Counted from the first letter of the stretch, positions 1 to 14,090 are shown. The stretch: 64,000 nucleotides of DNA from Acidobacteriota bacterium (GCA_011526565.1 WYBL01000069.1:36754-100753), one strand, 5' to 3'. Numbers and translations are program-made. Notes: generated by a model from the letters alone, not told the origin.

Positions 1-159
1 CAAGTCCTGGCCCGCGAGCCCGAGAACGAGCGAGCCCGCGAGCTTTCGCTGTCGAGCGCCGCGACCCTCGACCCGAAGGCGCAGCGCCGGGCTGCCCTGG
101 AGCGCACCATCGAGCGGCTGGAGCGGATGCTGGACGCGGTGCAGAGAGCGAGGGCGTGA
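1..159 (+). CDS. C-terminal end of a helical, possibly TPR, protein (partial)
   Basis: The first 53 codons are open in frame 1 and end at TGA 157-159; the start lies outside the window. The visible tail is charged and helical, with a SLSSAATLDPKAQRRA stretch followed by a Glu/Arg/Leu-rich helix, the kind of tail seen on tetratricopeptide proteins. The stop overlaps the ATG of the next gene (TGATG), so the two are probably translationally coupled. Too little is visible to assign a function; TPR membership is a guess. Confidence 0.5.
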   Translation, partial: QVLAREPENERARELSLSSAATLDPKAQRRAALERTIERLERMLDAVQRARA

Positions 160-521
160 TGGGCGGCTTTGCCGAGGTGCTGCGCGGTTTCGCGGCGCAG
201 GTGCCGGAGACGCAACTCGTGATGATCGTCGGCACCGACGGCATCCCCGTCGAGCGCCTGCAGGTCGCCGACCGGCCCAACCTGGAGGCGATCGCCGCCG
301 AGTACATGACCCTGCTCCGCCAGAGCGTGACCGCGGCCTCGGACACGGGGCTCGGCTCGCTGCAGGAGTTGCACGTGGTCACCGACGGCATGACCGCCCT
401 GATGCTCGGCATCACCCACGAGTACTTCCTCTTCGCCGCCCTGCAGCCGGGGGCGCTCCTGGGCCGGGCCCGGTTCGCGCTGCGCAAGGCGGCCCTCGCC
501 CTCGAGCGCGAGTTCATCTAA
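159..521 (+). CDS. Roadblock/LC7 domain protein
   Basis: This 120-residue protein consists of a single roadblock/LC7 fold: an N-terminal helix ([12 protein letters not shown]), then the strand ending in [12 protein letters not shown] that is typical of the family, a central helix ([13 protein letters not shown]) and a hydrophobic strand near residue 90. Bacterial members such as MglB dimerise and regulate Ras-like GTPases of the MglA type or act as scaffolds in polarity and motility. No GTPase is encoded in the window. ATG 159 is preferred over GTG 156 because it couples to the upstream stop. Pairing with T4P genes further on is suggestive, since MglA/MglB controls pilus polarity in Myxococcus, but no partner is visible here. 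Confidence 0.75.
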   Translation: MGGFAEVLRGFAAQVPETQLVMIVGTDGIPVERLQVADRPNLEAIAAEYMTLLRQSVTAASDTGLGSLQELHVVTDGMTALMLGITHEYFLFAALQPGALLGRARFALRKAALALEREFI

Positions 522-532
522 ACCCTTCCACC

Positions 533-541
533 TGCTAGCAT
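533..541 (+). promoter_or_regulatory. Candidate extended -10 (TGCTAGCAT) upstream of accB
   Basis: TGCTAGCAT occurs in the 91-bp gap before accB, with the core TAGCAT at 536-541. It would start transcription near 548, giving a leader of about 65 nt. The same octamer-like box recurs before several other genes of the window. No convincing -35 box is seen. Confidence 0.45.
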
Positions 542-612
542 TCGCCCCTCTCCTGTCCCAGGCCGTCCCGCCGTGTGGCGCCGGACACGGGGAGTCCCAG
601 GGAGGCACCCGC

Positions 613-1086
<474 letters not shown>

Positions 1087-1092
1087 CCACGG

Positions 1093-2450
1093 ATGTTCAA
1101 GAAGGTCCTGATCGCCAACCGCGGGGAGATCGCCCTGCGCGTGCTGTGGGCCTGCAAGGAGCTCGGCCTCAAGACGGTCGCGGTCTACTCCGAGCCCGAC
1201 CGCGAGAGCCTGCACGTGCGCTTCGCCGACCAGGCCGTGTGCATCGGCCCGGCCCGCTCGATCGATTCCTACCTGAACGTGCCGGCGATCATCACCGCCG
1301 CCGAGATCACCAACGCCGACGCCATCCACCCCGGCTACGGGTTCCTTGCCGAGTCGGCCTACTTCGCCGAGATCTGCGAGGCCTGCAACATCAAGTTCAT
1401 CGGGCCCGGTCCCCAGGCGATCCGCCTGATGGGCGACAAGAGCCGCGCCAAGAAGGCGATGATCAAGGCCGGCGTCCCGGTGCTGCCCGGCTCCACCGGC
1501 GTGGTGGAAGACGAGGAGGCCGCCGTCCGGGTGGCGAAGGACGTGGGCTACCCGGTGATCCTGAAGGCCTCGGCCGGCGGCGGCGGGCGCGGCATGCGGG
1601 TCGTGAAGAACCCGGCCGACCTCGCCCAGGCCTACCGCTCCGCCTCCGCCGAGGCCGCTGCCGCCTTCGGAGTGCCCGACGTCTACATCGAGAAGTACAT
1701 CGAGCGCCCGCGTCACATCGAGATCCAGGTGATGGCCGACGCCAAGGGCAACGTGGTCTCGCTCGGCGAGCGCGAGTGCTCGATCCAGCGCCGCCACCAG
1801 AAGCTGCTCGAGGAGGCGCCTTCGCCGGTCGTGAACGACAAGCTGCGGCGGCGGATGGGCAAGACCGCCGTCGAAGCCGCCGCCGCGGTCCAGTACGTCA
1901 ACGCCGGCACCATCGAGTTCCTGCTCGACCACGAGGGCAACTACTACTTCATGGAGATGAACACCCGTATCCAGGTCGAGCACGGCGTGACCGAGCTCGT
2001 CACCGGGCGGGACCTCGTGAAGGAGCAGATCCTGGTCGCCGCGGGACAGCCGATGAGCTTCAGCCAGCGCGACGTCGCGATCGGCGGCCACGCCATCGAG
2101 TGCCGGGTCAACGCCGAGGACCCGCGCACGTTCGCGCCCTCCCCCGGCCACGTGCGCCACTTCTACGTGCCCGGCGGGCCCGGCGTCCGGGTCGACACCT
2201 TCGCCCACGAGGGCTGCACGATCCCCCCGTACTACGACTCGCTGGTGGCCAAGGTGATGAGCCACGGCCGCGACCGCCGCGAGGCGATCGACCGCATGCG
2301 GCGCACGCTCGAGGTGACCGTCGTCGAGGGCATCAAGACCTCGATACCGCTCCACCTCGAGATCCTGCGCCACCCCGAGTTCGTGAAGGGAGAGGTGGAC
2401 ACCCACTTCATGGAGCGCTTCATGGCCCAGAAGAAGGCGGGGACGCTGTC

Positions 2451-2454
<4 letters not shown>
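1093..2454 (+). CDS. accC: Biotin carboxylase subunit of acetyl-CoA carboxylase
   Basis: 453 residues, matching bacterial AccC. The N-terminal domain begins [16 protein letters not shown], the ATP-grasp domain has the glycine-rich loop [12 protein letters not shown], and the catalytic region has the [14 protein letters not shown] motif, all diagnostic of biotin carboxylases. It catalyses ATP- and bicarbonate-dependent carboxylation of biotin on AccB. Its stop overlaps the GTG of folD by four bases. Some pyruvate or propionyl-CoA carboxylase subunits look alike, but the stand-alone length and accB neighbour favour AccC. Confidence 0.97.
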
Positions 2455-3377
<923 letters not shown>

Positions 3378-4442
3378 CCGGCGGCATCGCCTCCGGCAAG
3401 TCGCACGTGCTGCGGCGGCTGGCGGCGGACGGCTTCCACACCCTCGACCTCGACCGGGTGGCCCACGGGCTGATGGCGCCGGGGGGCGCGGCCTACGCGG
3501 ACGTCGTGGCCAGCTTCGGGCCTGGCATCGTGGCCCCCGACGGCACGATCGACCGCCCTGCGCTGGGCGCGATCGTCTTCGCCGACGCGGGCCGCCGCCT
3601 GCAGCTCAACGCGCTGGTCCACCCGCGGGTGCGCGAGGCGGAGGAGGAATGGCTGCGCCAGGTGCCCGCGGGCGCCGTGGCCGTCGTCGACGCCGCGCTG
3701 CTGGTGGAGACCGGCCTGCACCTGCGCTTCGACCGCCTCGTGGTCGTGCGCTGCACTGCCGAGCAGCAGCGGGAACGCCTGCGCCACCGCGACGGCCTCG
3801 CCGCGGCCGCCGCGGAGGCCCGCCTGCGCGCCCAGATGGACCCGGCCGACAAGGCCCGCTTCGCCCACTTCGAGGTCGACAGCTCGGGCCGGCCCGCCGA
3901 CACCGACGTGGCGGTCGACGCGCTGGCTGCCGTGCTGCGCTCCCAGGCCGACCGCGTCCCCCGGCCCGCCGCGCCACTCGCGGCGCACTGGTGGGCCCGG
4001 CTCGTCGCGGGCGCGCCTCCGCTGCCCGAGCCGGCGGACGTGCGCGCGGCGGGGGAGCGCGGCGGCCTCGAGTTGCCGGCCCTTCAAGCGCGGTTGCGGC
4101 CGCCCCGCGGCGGGGCGTGGCACGACGCACCGGGCCCCGACCCCGAGTCCGGCGCCGCCACCTGGGTGGCCGCGGCGGCGGCGGGACTGGTGGCCGCGGA
4201 GCACCGGCCGGGAGACCTCGACTGGGCCGCAGCGGCAGGCTACGCGCTGGGCCGGCTCGGCTTCGCGGACCCGGCCGCCCACGCGGGAGCCGTGCACGTC
4301 GCCCTCGCCGCCTGCGACGCGGCGTCGGGTGGCCCGGCGGCGGGAGCAGACGCGCGTGCGCGCGCGGCCGCGCGCTTCTCGCCGGCCCCGCCGCCCGCGA
4401 CGGCCACGGCGTTCGGGTGGGCCTTCGCCGGCTGAGCGGAGT

Positions 4443-5615
4443 TCAGCGCGGCGGGACCAGCCGCTCCTCCACGAAGGTGTCCCACTCGTGGCACTGGGGA
4501 CACCGCCACTGGACGTCGGCCGCCCGGTAGCGGCAGCGGCGGCACACGTGGGGGGCCGCGAACAGGATGCTGCTGGTCGCGGCGTCGAGGTAGCGCTGGG
4601 TGTCCTCCCGCGGCAGGCCCAGCGCCAGCAGCGTGCGCCAGGTCTCGAGGTGCACGAGCAGCGCCTGGGGGTTCTCCTCGCCCGCCCGGCGCAGCAGGCC
4701 CAGCGCCTCGTGGGCGTCGCCGCGCGAGCGCAGCACGCGCGCGAGCGCCAGCCGCGCCCGCCAGTCGCGCGGGTGCTTCTCGATCGCGGCCTCGAGCAGG
4801 GCCGCGTGGCGCCCGTGCTCGCCTGCCGCCGCGCAGGCGCGGGCGTGCGACTCGAAGATCAGGTAGGCGCGTTCCGGCACGGCCCGCGCGGCGTCCTCGA
4901 GGGTTGCGGCCGCCAGCGCGGGGTCGCGCCGCTCGAGGACCTCCGCCAGGCCGAGGTGGGCCGGCAGCGCTCGGCGGTCGTGGCCGAGGGCCTCGCGGAA
5001 GGCCGCCTCGGCGCCGTCGGGGTCCCCCAGCCGCAGCCGCTCGCGCCCTACCTGGGCGTGGAGGTGGGCCAGCACCAGCGCGTCGTCGCCGCGCCGCCGC
5101 TTGGAGAGCCGGGTGCGCAGCGAGAGCGCGTCCTCCCAGCGTCCCTGGTCCTCGCGGATCCGCTGCAGGCCGAGCAGCGCCGTCGCGTTGCGGTCGTCCT
5201 CGTCCAGCGCCTGCTCGAACGCGCGCTCGGCGCGATCGAGCAGGCCTGCGCGCCGGTAGTCCTCGCCCAGTGCCGCGAAGGTGCGGGCCCGGGCCAGCGC
5301 GGGCATCCCGGCGCGGCGCGAGAGGCCCTGGTGGATCTGGATCGCCCGCTCTACCTGCCCGCCCTCGCGCAGCAGGCTGCCGAGCACCTGTTCGACCACC
5401 TCGCCACCCGGCGACTCCCGCGGCACCTGCGAGAGCTCGGCGACCGCCTCGTCGCGGCGGCCCTCCGACAGGTACTCGAGGCCCTGCAGGAACCGCTCGG
5501 AGAGGCCGGCGGCGCCGTAGGCGCGGTCGCGCGCGGAGGTCGTCCGGTAGGCGCGGCCGGCGAAGAAGCCGCACAGCGCGGCGAGCCCCGCGGCGAACAG
5601 CGCCGTGTCGGTCAC
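4443..5615 (-). CDS. lapB: LapB-type TPR protein with C-terminal zinc ribbon
   Basis: 390 residues with the LapB (YciM) layout: one N-terminal membrane anchor (ALFAAGLAALCGFFAGRAY), a long array of TPR helices from about residue 40 to 340, and a C-terminal rubredoxin-like metal site CRRC...CPQC. In Escherichia coli LapB controls LPS synthesis by directing LpxC to FtsH and links LPS synthesis to export. Its place at the end of the KDO operon fits this role. The GTG start leaves a 19-nt gap after kdsC. It converges with coaE, with only 7 bp between stops. Confidence 0.88.
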   Translation of the reverse strand: MTDTALFAAGLAALCGFFAGRAYRTTSARDRAYGAAGLSERFLQGLEYLSEGRRDEAVAELSQVPRESPGGEVVEQVLGSLLREGGQVERAIQIHQGLSRRAGMPALARARTFAALGEDYRRAGLLDRAERAFEQALDEDDRNATALLGLQRIREDQGRWEDALSLRTRLSKRRRGDDALVLAHLHAQVGRERLRLGDPDGAEAAFREALGHDRRALPAHLGLAEVLERRDPALAAATLEDAARAVPERAYLIFESHARACAAAGEHGRHAALLEAAIEKHPRDWRARLALARVLRSRGDAHEALGLLRRAGEENPQALLVHLETWRTLLALGLPREDTQRYLDAATSSILFAAPHVCRRCRYRAADVQWRCPQCHEWDTFVEERLVPPR

Positions 5616-5634
5616 GGCCGGAGCGGGCGCGAGC

Positions 5635-6177
5635 TCAGGACGGCTCCACGCCCAGGGTCGTGCGCAACACCTCGTCCCACTGGCCGCGGGCGCGCAGGAT
5701 GGCCTCGACGAACTCGCGCACGCAGCCGCGCCCGCCCGCCGCCGACAGCGACATCACCGCCTCGTTGCGCACCTCGAGCGGGGCGTCGGCCGGGGCGGCC
5801 GACAGGCCCACCTGGGCGAACACGGGCAGGTCGTTGACGTCGTCGCCGACGTAGGCGACCTCGCGCGGCTCGATCCCGAGCTCGGCGCAGATCTCGACGA
5901 GCGCCGGGCCCTTGAAGCGCACGCCCTGGCGCACGACCGCCATCTTCAGGTCGGCCGCGCGGTGGGCGACCGAGGCCGCGGAGCGGCCCGACAGCAGGCC
6001 GGTCTTCAGTCCCGCGGCCTGGGCCAGCACGATCGCGAGCCCGTCGCGCACGTGGAAGGCCTTGGCCTCGCCGCCGTCGGGCAGCACCAGGATCGTGCCG
6101 TCGGTGAGCACCCCGTCGACGTCGGTCAGCAGCAGCTTGATCGCCTTGCAGCGCTCGGCCAGCAGATCGCCCTTCAT
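5635..6177 (-). CDS. kdsC: 3-deoxy-D-manno-octulosonate 8-phosphate phosphatase
   Basis: 180 residues, the size of KdsC. The HAD motif I is LLTDVDGVLTDG (Asp19 nucleophile, Asp21 acid), motif II lies in GLLSGRSA, and motif IV in VAYVGDDVNDLPVF. The short cap (GGEAKAFHVRDG) is the KdsC type. It hydrolyses KDO-8-phosphate to KDO. It lies 4 nt after kdsD in the same operon, and its ATG is preceded by a purine-rich stretch at the kdsD stop. Confidence 0.95.
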   Translation of the reverse strand: MKGDLLAERCKAIKLLLTDVDGVLTDGTILVLPDGGEAKAFHVRDGLAIVLAQAAGLKTGLLSGRSAASVAHRAADLKMAVVRQGVRFKGPALVEICAELGIEPREVAYVGDDVNDLPVFAQVGLSAAPADAPLEVRNEAVMSLSAAGGRGCVREFVEAILRARGQWDEVLRTTLGVEPS

Positions 6178-6181
6178 CGCT

Positions 6182-7141
6182 TCAGATCATCTCCGTCTTC
6201 CACAGGTCGTGCAGGTGCAGCACCCCGTCGAGGCCGCCGTCCGCGGAGAGCACCAGCAGCGAGGTGATGCGGCGCGACTCCATCACGTCGAGCGCCTGGG
6301 TGGCCAGCGCGCGGCGGTCGATGGTGACCGGCGAGGTGGTCATGCACTCCAGCGCCGTGCGCTCGAGGAAGGCGTAGCCGTGGCGCTCCATGCCGCGCCG
6401 CAGGTCGCCGTCGGAGATCATACCCAGCACCCGCCCGCCGTCGTCGACGACCGTCGTCATGCCCAGCCGCTTGCGCGTCATCTCGAAGAGCACGTCGCGC
6501 ATGGCGGTCGACGAGGCGACGCGGGGCGCCTGGTCGCCCGTGTGCATCACGTCCTCGACGCGCAGGAACTTCTTGCCCAGGCGCCCGCCCGGGTGCAGCA
6601 CCGCGAAGTCCTCCACGGTGAAGCCGCGGCGCTCGACCAGCGCCATCGCCACCGCGTCGCCCATCGCCAGCGCCGCCGTCGTCGAGGCCGTCGGCGCCAG
6701 CCCCAGCGGGCACGCCTCCTCGCGGATCGACACGTCGAGGTGCACGTCGGCGGCCTGGGCCAGCGGCGAGGCCGGCCGGCCGGTCAGCGCCACCAGCGCG
6801 ACCCCCAGCCGCTTCAGCGTCGGCACCAGCGCCAGCAGCTCGGCGGTGTCGCCGCTGTTCGAGATGGCGACCACGACGTCGCCCCTGACGATGCGGCCGA
6901 GGTCGCCGTGGATGGCTTCCGCGGGGTGCAGGAACAGCGAGGGGGTGCCGGTGGAGGCCAGCGTGGCCGACAGCTTCTGGCCGATCAGCCCGCTCTTGCC
7001 CATGCCGGTGACCACCACGTGGCCGCTGCAGCCGTGCAGCACCTCGACGGCGCGATCGAAGCGCTCGTCGAGGCGCGGGATCAGCTCGCGGATGGCCTCC
7101 GACTCGATCTCCAGCACCTTGCGGCCGGTCGCGCGCGACAT
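6182..7141 (-). CDS. kdsD: Arabinose-5-phosphate isomerase
   Basis: 319 residues with an N-terminal SIS domain (VVTGMGKSGLIGQK, AISNSGDTAELL) and two C-terminal CBS domains (DVMHTGDQAP, ECMTTSPVTIDRR), exactly the KdsD/KpsF architecture. It converts ribulose-5-phosphate to arabinose-5-phosphate, the KdsA substrate. It has no Shine-Dalgarno; instead a TGCTAGCAT box ends 6 nt before the ATG, so besides operon read-through it may have its own leaderless transcript. Confidence 0.96.
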   Translation of the reverse strand: MSRATGRKVLEIESEAIRELIPRLDERFDRAVEVLHGCSGHVVVTGMGKSGLIGQKLSATLASTGTPSLFLHPAEAIHGDLGRIVRGDVVVAISNSGDTAELLALVPTLKRLGVALVALTGRPASPLAQAADVHLDVSIREEACPLGLAPTASTTAALAMGDAVAMALVERRGFTVEDFAVLHPGGRLGKKFLRVEDVMHTGDQAPRVASSTAMRDVLFEMTRKRLGMTTVVDDGGRVLGMISDGDLRRGMERHGYAFLERTALECMTTSPVTIDRRALATQALDVMESRRITSLLVLSADGGLDGVLHLHDLWKTEMI

Positions 7142-7147
7142 GCGGGG

Positions 7148-7156
7148 ATGCTAGCA
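7148..7156 (-). promoter_or_regulatory. Putative -10 box for leaderless kdsD mRNA
   Basis: On the minus strand TGCTAGCAT (core TAGCAT, 7153 to 7148) is followed by 6 nt and then the kdsD ATG, so transcription would begin at or beside the start codon. The TAG of the core is also the stop codon of the upstream membrane-protein gene (7153-7151). Confidence 0.5.
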
Positions 7157-8442
7157 GGAGCGGGCGGCGCGCCCGTCGGACCGCAGCAGCAGCGCGACCC
7201 TCTCGGCAGCGACCAGGGCCGCCAGCCCGAGCGCGCCGAGCGCGCCGAGGGCGGCGGCAGCAGCGCCCTCGAACGCCATTCGAACCCAGAGCACCCCGGG
7301 CCAGAACACGCCGTCCGGGCCAAGGTAGGTCCGGCCCGCGGCGTGGAAGAAGTCGCGGAAGCCCAGGAGGAACCCGACGGCCAGCACGGCCTGGGGCCAG
7401 GGGGAGCGCAACCGCAAGCTGCCGTAGTGGAGGCCGACCACGAGCCCGAAGGCCGGCCACACGGGGGCAAAGCGGCGCTCCGGTTCGGGCATCACGAAGG
7501 CCGCGAAGAGCAGGAAGACCGCCGCGTAGAGGAGCGCAGGCCCGAGGGCGGCCTCGCGCGCCTTCGGGTCCCGGAGGCTGGCCCGCAACGCGAGGCTCAG
7601 CAGCACCAGGCCCTGGACGGCCGTCGCCTTCGCCTGCGCCGCCGTGCTCGCGCCCAGCGTCGCGAGGGTGAAGTGGCCGCCGATCGAGATCTTCTGGTAT
7701 CCGCCGAACAGGGCGTTTCCGTGGAACAGCCAGTTCCAGGCGATGGCCACCGACAGCGCCCCTCCCGCGGCTGCGAACCCCATCACCAGCGCCGTGCGTC
7801 GCGGTTCGCGCAGCGCGGCCGTGGCCGCCAGCGCCAGGGCCAGCACGGTTCCGGCCGGGTTGACCCAGGAGAGGGCGAAGGCGCAGCCGGCGCGGACCGC
7901 CTGCGTCGCGGGTGTCTGCGGGCGCAGGTCGGGGCCGAACACCAGGAAGCCCACCACGAGCAGCATCTCCACCGGCTCCGCGCATCCGTTCCGGCTGGCC
8001 ATCCAGACGGGCCAGCAGACCCCCGTGGCCACCACCGCGAACGCGGCTCCCCGGGCGTCGCCGGTGGACCGCTCGATCGCGGCGCCCAGTAGCGCGAGGG
8101 CGAGCAGCACCAGGACGTGCCCCTGCAGGTGCACGAAGCGTCCGTGTTCGACCGGGCGTTCCAGGCCGAACAGCCTGTCGAGGGCGACGAGCGGGACGTG
8201 GGTCAGCATGGTCAGCGGGAGCTGCCGGGAGCGGACGGGCTCGTCCTTCACCGTCCGGAGCCAGGGCATCTCCGCCGGACGCACCCCGTCCTCGCGCAGG
8301 GTCAGCGTACCCGTCGTGAGCCAGTGGCGCGCCGTGTGGATCGCCTCGGACTGATCGGTCACGATCCACGTGCCCGCCGTCGTCGCGACGTGCAGGAACG
8401 CCACGAGCCACCAGGCCGGCCAGAAGCGCAGTGGCCCGGGCG

Positions 8443-8446
<4 letters not shown>
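7151..8446 (-). CDS. Polytopic membrane protein, possible GT-C glycosyltransferase
   Basis: 431 residues with roughly ten hydrophobic segments. The N-terminus has a first membrane helix followed by WIVTDQSEAIHTARHWL, reminiscent of the acidic first loop of GT-C family (GT39/ArnT-like) transferases, which use polyprenyl-phosphate sugars at the periplasmic face. I do not recognise a specific family. The ATG overlaps the kdsA stop (ATGA), so it is built into the KDO operon between kdsA and kdsD, which points to an envelope or LPS-modifying role; that is inference. Confidence 0.75.
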
Positions 8447-10922
<2,476 letters not shown>

Positions 10923-11726
10923 TTACTGGTTCCCTTTCGTTGCGGAAGCGGACGCTGACGCGAGCTCGCGGGAGAGCAGCTCCCGGGCGCGCTCGAGGTC
11001 CGCGGGCGTGTCGACGCCGAGGCCGGGGTCGGCGTCGAGCGCCACGACCCGCAGCCGGATGCCGTGGTGGAGGGCGCGCAGCTGCTCGAGGCCCTCCGCG
11101 TCCTCGAGCGGCGCGCGCGGCAGCGACGCCAGCCGCAGCAGCGTGGCGCGCCGGTACACGTAGAGCCCGACGTGCTTGCGCGCGAGCCCGCGGCGCACGG
11201 CCTCGCGGGCCGCTTCTTCGGCGCTCGCGCCGTCGAGCCGCAGGTGGGGGATCGGGCTACGCGAGAAGTAGAGAGCGTCGCCGCGGGCGTCGGTGACCAC
11301 CTTGACCACCTGTGGCGCCGCCAGGTCCTCGACCCGCGAGAGCGGAGCCGACAGCGTGGCCATCTCGACCCCGGGGTCGTCGAGCAGCGGGGCGATCGCG
11401 CGGTCGATCGCCGCCGGGTCGAGCAGCGGCTCGTCGCCCTGCAGGTTGACGACGATCTCCGCGTCGAGCCCGCTCGCGGCCACGGCCAGGCGGTCGGTGC
11501 CCGAGGCGCACTCGGCCGGGGTCATCACCGCGCGACCGCCGAAGCCGGCCACAGCCTCCGCGATGCGCACGTCGTCGGTGGCCACCAGCACTGCGTCGAC
11601 GCGGCGGGCCGCCGACGCGCGCTGCCAGACCCACTCGATCATCGGCCGCCCGCAGAGCTCGCGGAGAGGTTTCCCCGGGAGCCGCGTGGACGCAAACCGG
11701 GCCGGGATGATCGCGACGGTGGACAA
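10923..11726 (-). CDS. kdsB: CMP-KDO synthetase (3-deoxy-manno-octulosonate cytidylyltransferase)
   Basis: 267 residues. The nucleotidyltransferase motif IIPARFASTRLPGKPL is at the N-terminus, followed by ATDD, NLQGDEPLL and the YFSRSPIPH signature of KdsB. It activates KDO as CMP-KDO for lipid A glycosylation. The TTG start at 11726 is inferred from where the IIPAR motif begins; the frame stays open for 12 codons upstream, up to the TAG of the preceding gene. It is the first gene of the KDO operon. Confidence 0.94.
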   Translation of the reverse strand: MSTVAIIPARFASTRLPGKPLRELCGRPMIEWVWQRASAARRVDAVLVATDDVRIAEAVAGFGGRAVMTPAECASGTDRLAVAASGLDAEIVVNLQGDEPLLDPAAIDRAIAPLLDDPGVEMATLSAPLSRVEDLAAPQVVKVVTDARGDALYFSRSPIPHLRLDGASAEEAAREAVRRGLARKHVGLYVYRRATLLRLASLPRAPLEDAEGLEQLRALHHGIRLRVVALDADPGLGVDTPADLERARELLSRELASASASATKGNQ

Positions 11727-11759
11727 GGGACTGGCGAGGGCCTTTCGCGAGTAGCCGGC

Positions 11760-11768
11760 AGTCTAGCA
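11760..11768 (-). promoter_or_regulatory. Candidate -10 (TGCTAGACT) for the KDO operon
   Basis: TGCTAGACT on the minus strand, core TAGACT at 11765 to 11760, lies 33 nt before the kdsB TTG. The TAG is simultaneously the stop codon of the YfhO-like gene 11763-14081. No clear -35 is visible. Confidence 0.4.
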
Positions 11769-14081
11769 GGCCGGGCCGCGACCCGCACCGGCGTTCGCGA
11801 CGCGCTCCCGACGGCGCGCGACGAGCCCGGCCACCGCGAGCGCGGCGAGCGCCGCCAGCGCCATCGCGGGCCCGAGCCCCGCCGGCTCGTACGCGAGCCG
11901 CACCTCGTGACGGCCGCCGGCGACGCTCACCGAGAGGTGGCGTCCCGCGTGCCGGTCGACGGTGGCGGGGGCGCCGTCGACCGTCGCCCGCCAGCCGCGG
12001 GCCCAGGCCTGGCGCACGATCAGCCGCGCCGGGCCCGGGGCGGCGACTCGCGCGGCGAGACGCCCGGGGCGCTCCTCGTGGCCGAGGAGCTCTCCGCCCT
12101 CCACCTCGATCAGCGGTGGCGGCGGCGGCTCGACGCGATGGACGGCGAGCGCCAGCCCGTCGAGGCCGCGCAGCGGCACCCGCACGACGCCGCGCAGCTC
12201 CGGGTGGGCCAGCGGATCGAGGCTCGCGACGTGCCCGACGCCGGCGGCGCGCAGGCGCGGCAGCAGGGCATCGAGGTCGCGGCACAGCGACTCCTCCGGC
12301 GAGGCGACGCGCTCGCCCGGCACCATCATCGTCAGATCGAGCGAGAGCGCCGTCGGCACCCGGGCGTCGACGTTGTAGTTGGGGGTGAACGACTCGCGCA
12401 GCAGGGTGAAGGTGGCCAGTTCGTGCCTGCCGCGGTGGGCGCGGCGGAACGCCCTGTAGGCGGGGCTGCCGTGGACGTCGCACGTGAAGAGCCGCGAGCC
12501 GCTGCCGCGCAGCGCCGCTGCCAGCGCCTCGCCCTCGGGCGACAGCCGGAAGAACGCGGGCGTCACCGTCGCGTTGAGCGCCCCGCTCGCGCGGAGCAGG
12601 TCGGCTCCGACCGCCGTGGCCAGCAACAGCGCGGCGGCGGCCGCACGGAGCCTGCGCTGCAGCAGCAGGGCTCCCGCCGCCGCCAGCACCGAAAGCCCTC
12701 CGCCCGCGGCCGCATCGCCCAGCACGAAGTGCAGCGAGTCGTCGCTCGCGGCGGCTCCCAGCCCGGGCGGGAAGAAGCCGCGGGCGAACCAGGCGACGGC
12801 CCCGGGGAACAGGGTCGGCAGGAGCGGGGCGAGCAGCAGCGGAAGGCCGAGCCCGAGCCCGGCGACCAGCGGCCGCGATCGCCCGCGGCCGACGGCTTCG
12901 AGGCCCAGCGCCGCGAGCAGCGCGACCCCCAGGTGCAGCCCGAAGAACAGCTTCTGCGGATAGCGGAACGCGTGCAGGAGAGGGAGCCGGTCGACGAGCG
13001 GCGCGAGGCCGGAATAGGTGCCGAGCGCTGCGACCGCGAGCAGCGGCATGACCAGCAGCAGCCGCAGTCGCAGCCCCCTCTCCGGTTCGGCGAGCCACTT
13101 TCCGCGGAGGGCAGCGCCGCCGGCGGCCAGCCCGACGACCAGCGGGCCCAGGTAGAGGCTCAGGAAGTAGGGAAAGCCGCGGCTGAAGAAGTTGTGCCCC
13201 CAGTAGCGATTGGCGACGTCGGCCGGGTCGAAGTAGAAGCCGGAGACCAGCGTCTGCACTGCCGAGAGCGGGTGGATGGAGTGGGCCAGCACCACGGCCG
13301 TCGCGAAGCCGCTTCCACGCTCGGTGCCCTCGAGCTGGGCGCGGAACGCGACCAGCACGGGCGCCGTCAGCGCCGCCGCCAGCGCCAGCGCGAGCGCCGC
13401 CCGGGCCAGCCCGCGCCCGGTATCGCCGGCCCGGGCCGCGAGTTCGGCCGGCCAGCAGCGGGGCAGGCGCGCCGCGGGCAGCCCCAGCACCACGGCCAGC
13501 AGCATCGCCTGCAGCCCGAACTCGGCCGCCGTGGTCGAGACGAGCATCGCGGTCGCGAGTGCCGCGAAGCCGACGTCGCGCAGCCGTCCCACGGCGACGG
13601 CGCGTCCCAGCGTGAGCACGACCAGCGGGGCCCAGGCCAGGGCCTGCACGTAGATGTACGTGTTGAGCGTGGACAGCGCGAACCCGCCAAGGGCGTACAC
13701 GAGCGCCCCGCCCCCGCCGGCGAGCGGCGTCAACCCGAGGCTGCGGGCGAGGCCCAGGAACGCCAGCGCGGAGAGCGGCACGTGCAGCATCAGCGAGGCC
13801 GACAGCCCCGGCTCCGCGGGCCACAGCAGTTGCAGCAGGTCCAGCGGGTAGGAGAGCGCCGGGATCGGCAGCGGCGCCCCCTCGTGCACGTACGGGTTCC
13901 ACCAGGTGATCTCGCCGCGGGCGAGGCCGTCGAGCGCGAGCCGGCGCAGCGGGAAGAAGATGAGGCCGAGGTCGCGGAAGTAGAGCGACTCGCCGGAGAG
14001 CAGCGGGCGCGCGAACGGCAGCAGCGCCGCCACGGAGGCGGCCAGCGCCGCGACGAGCCAGGCGCGGCGCTCGGAGGGCAT
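11763..14081 (-). CDS. YfhO-like membrane protein (paralogue 1)
   Basis: 772 residues with about a dozen hydrophobic segments. After the first helix comes SLYFRDLGLIFFPLRR...WWNPYVHEGAPLPI, the periplasmic first-loop signature shared by all six paralogues of the window. A soluble C-terminal part ends in WARGWRATVDGAP and a GGRHEVRLAY-type beta motif followed by a last membrane helix. This matches the YfhO family of GT-C-like proteins; Bacillus and Listeria relatives are implicated in glycosylating cell-envelope polymers. The ATG at 14081 was chosen because a -10 box sits 10 nt upstream, although the frame stays open further. It is divergent from paralogue 2. Confidence 0.85.
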   Translation of the reverse strand: MPSERRAWLVAALAASVAALLPFARPLLSGESLYFRDLGLIFFPLRRLALDGLARGEITWWNPYVHEGAPLPIPALSYPLDLLQLLWPAEPGLSASLMLHVPLSALAFLGLARSLGLTPLAGGGGALVYALGGFALSTLNTYIYVQALAWAPLVVLTLGRAVAVGRLRDVGFAALATAMLVSTTAAEFGLQAMLLAVVLGLPAARLPRCWPAELAARAGDTGRGLARAALALALAAALTAPVLVAFRAQLEGTERGSGFATAVVLAHSIHPLSAVQTLVSGFYFDPADVANRYWGHNFFSRGFPYFLSLYLGPLVVGLAAGGAALRGKWLAEPERGLRLRLLLVMPLLAVAALGTYSGLAPLVDRLPLLHAFRYPQKLFFGLHLGVALLAALGLEAVGRGRSRPLVAGLGLGLPLLLAPLLPTLFPGAVAWFARGFFPPGLGAAASDDSLHFVLGDAAAGGGLSVLAAAGALLLQRRLRAAAAALLLATAVGADLLRASGALNATVTPAFFRLSPEGEALAAALRGSGSRLFTCDVHGSPAYRAFRRAHRGRHELATFTLLRESFTPNYNVDARVPTALSLDLTMMVPGERVASPEESLCRDLDALLPRLRAAGVGHVASLDPLAHPELRGVVRVPLRGLDGLALAVHRVEPPPPPLIEVEGGELLGHEERPGRLAARVAAPGPARLIVRQAWARGWRATVDGAPATVDRHAGRHLSVSVAGGRHEVRLAYEPAGLGPAMALAALAALAVAGLVARRRERVANAGAGRGPAC

Positions 14082-14090
14082 GACGGCGCG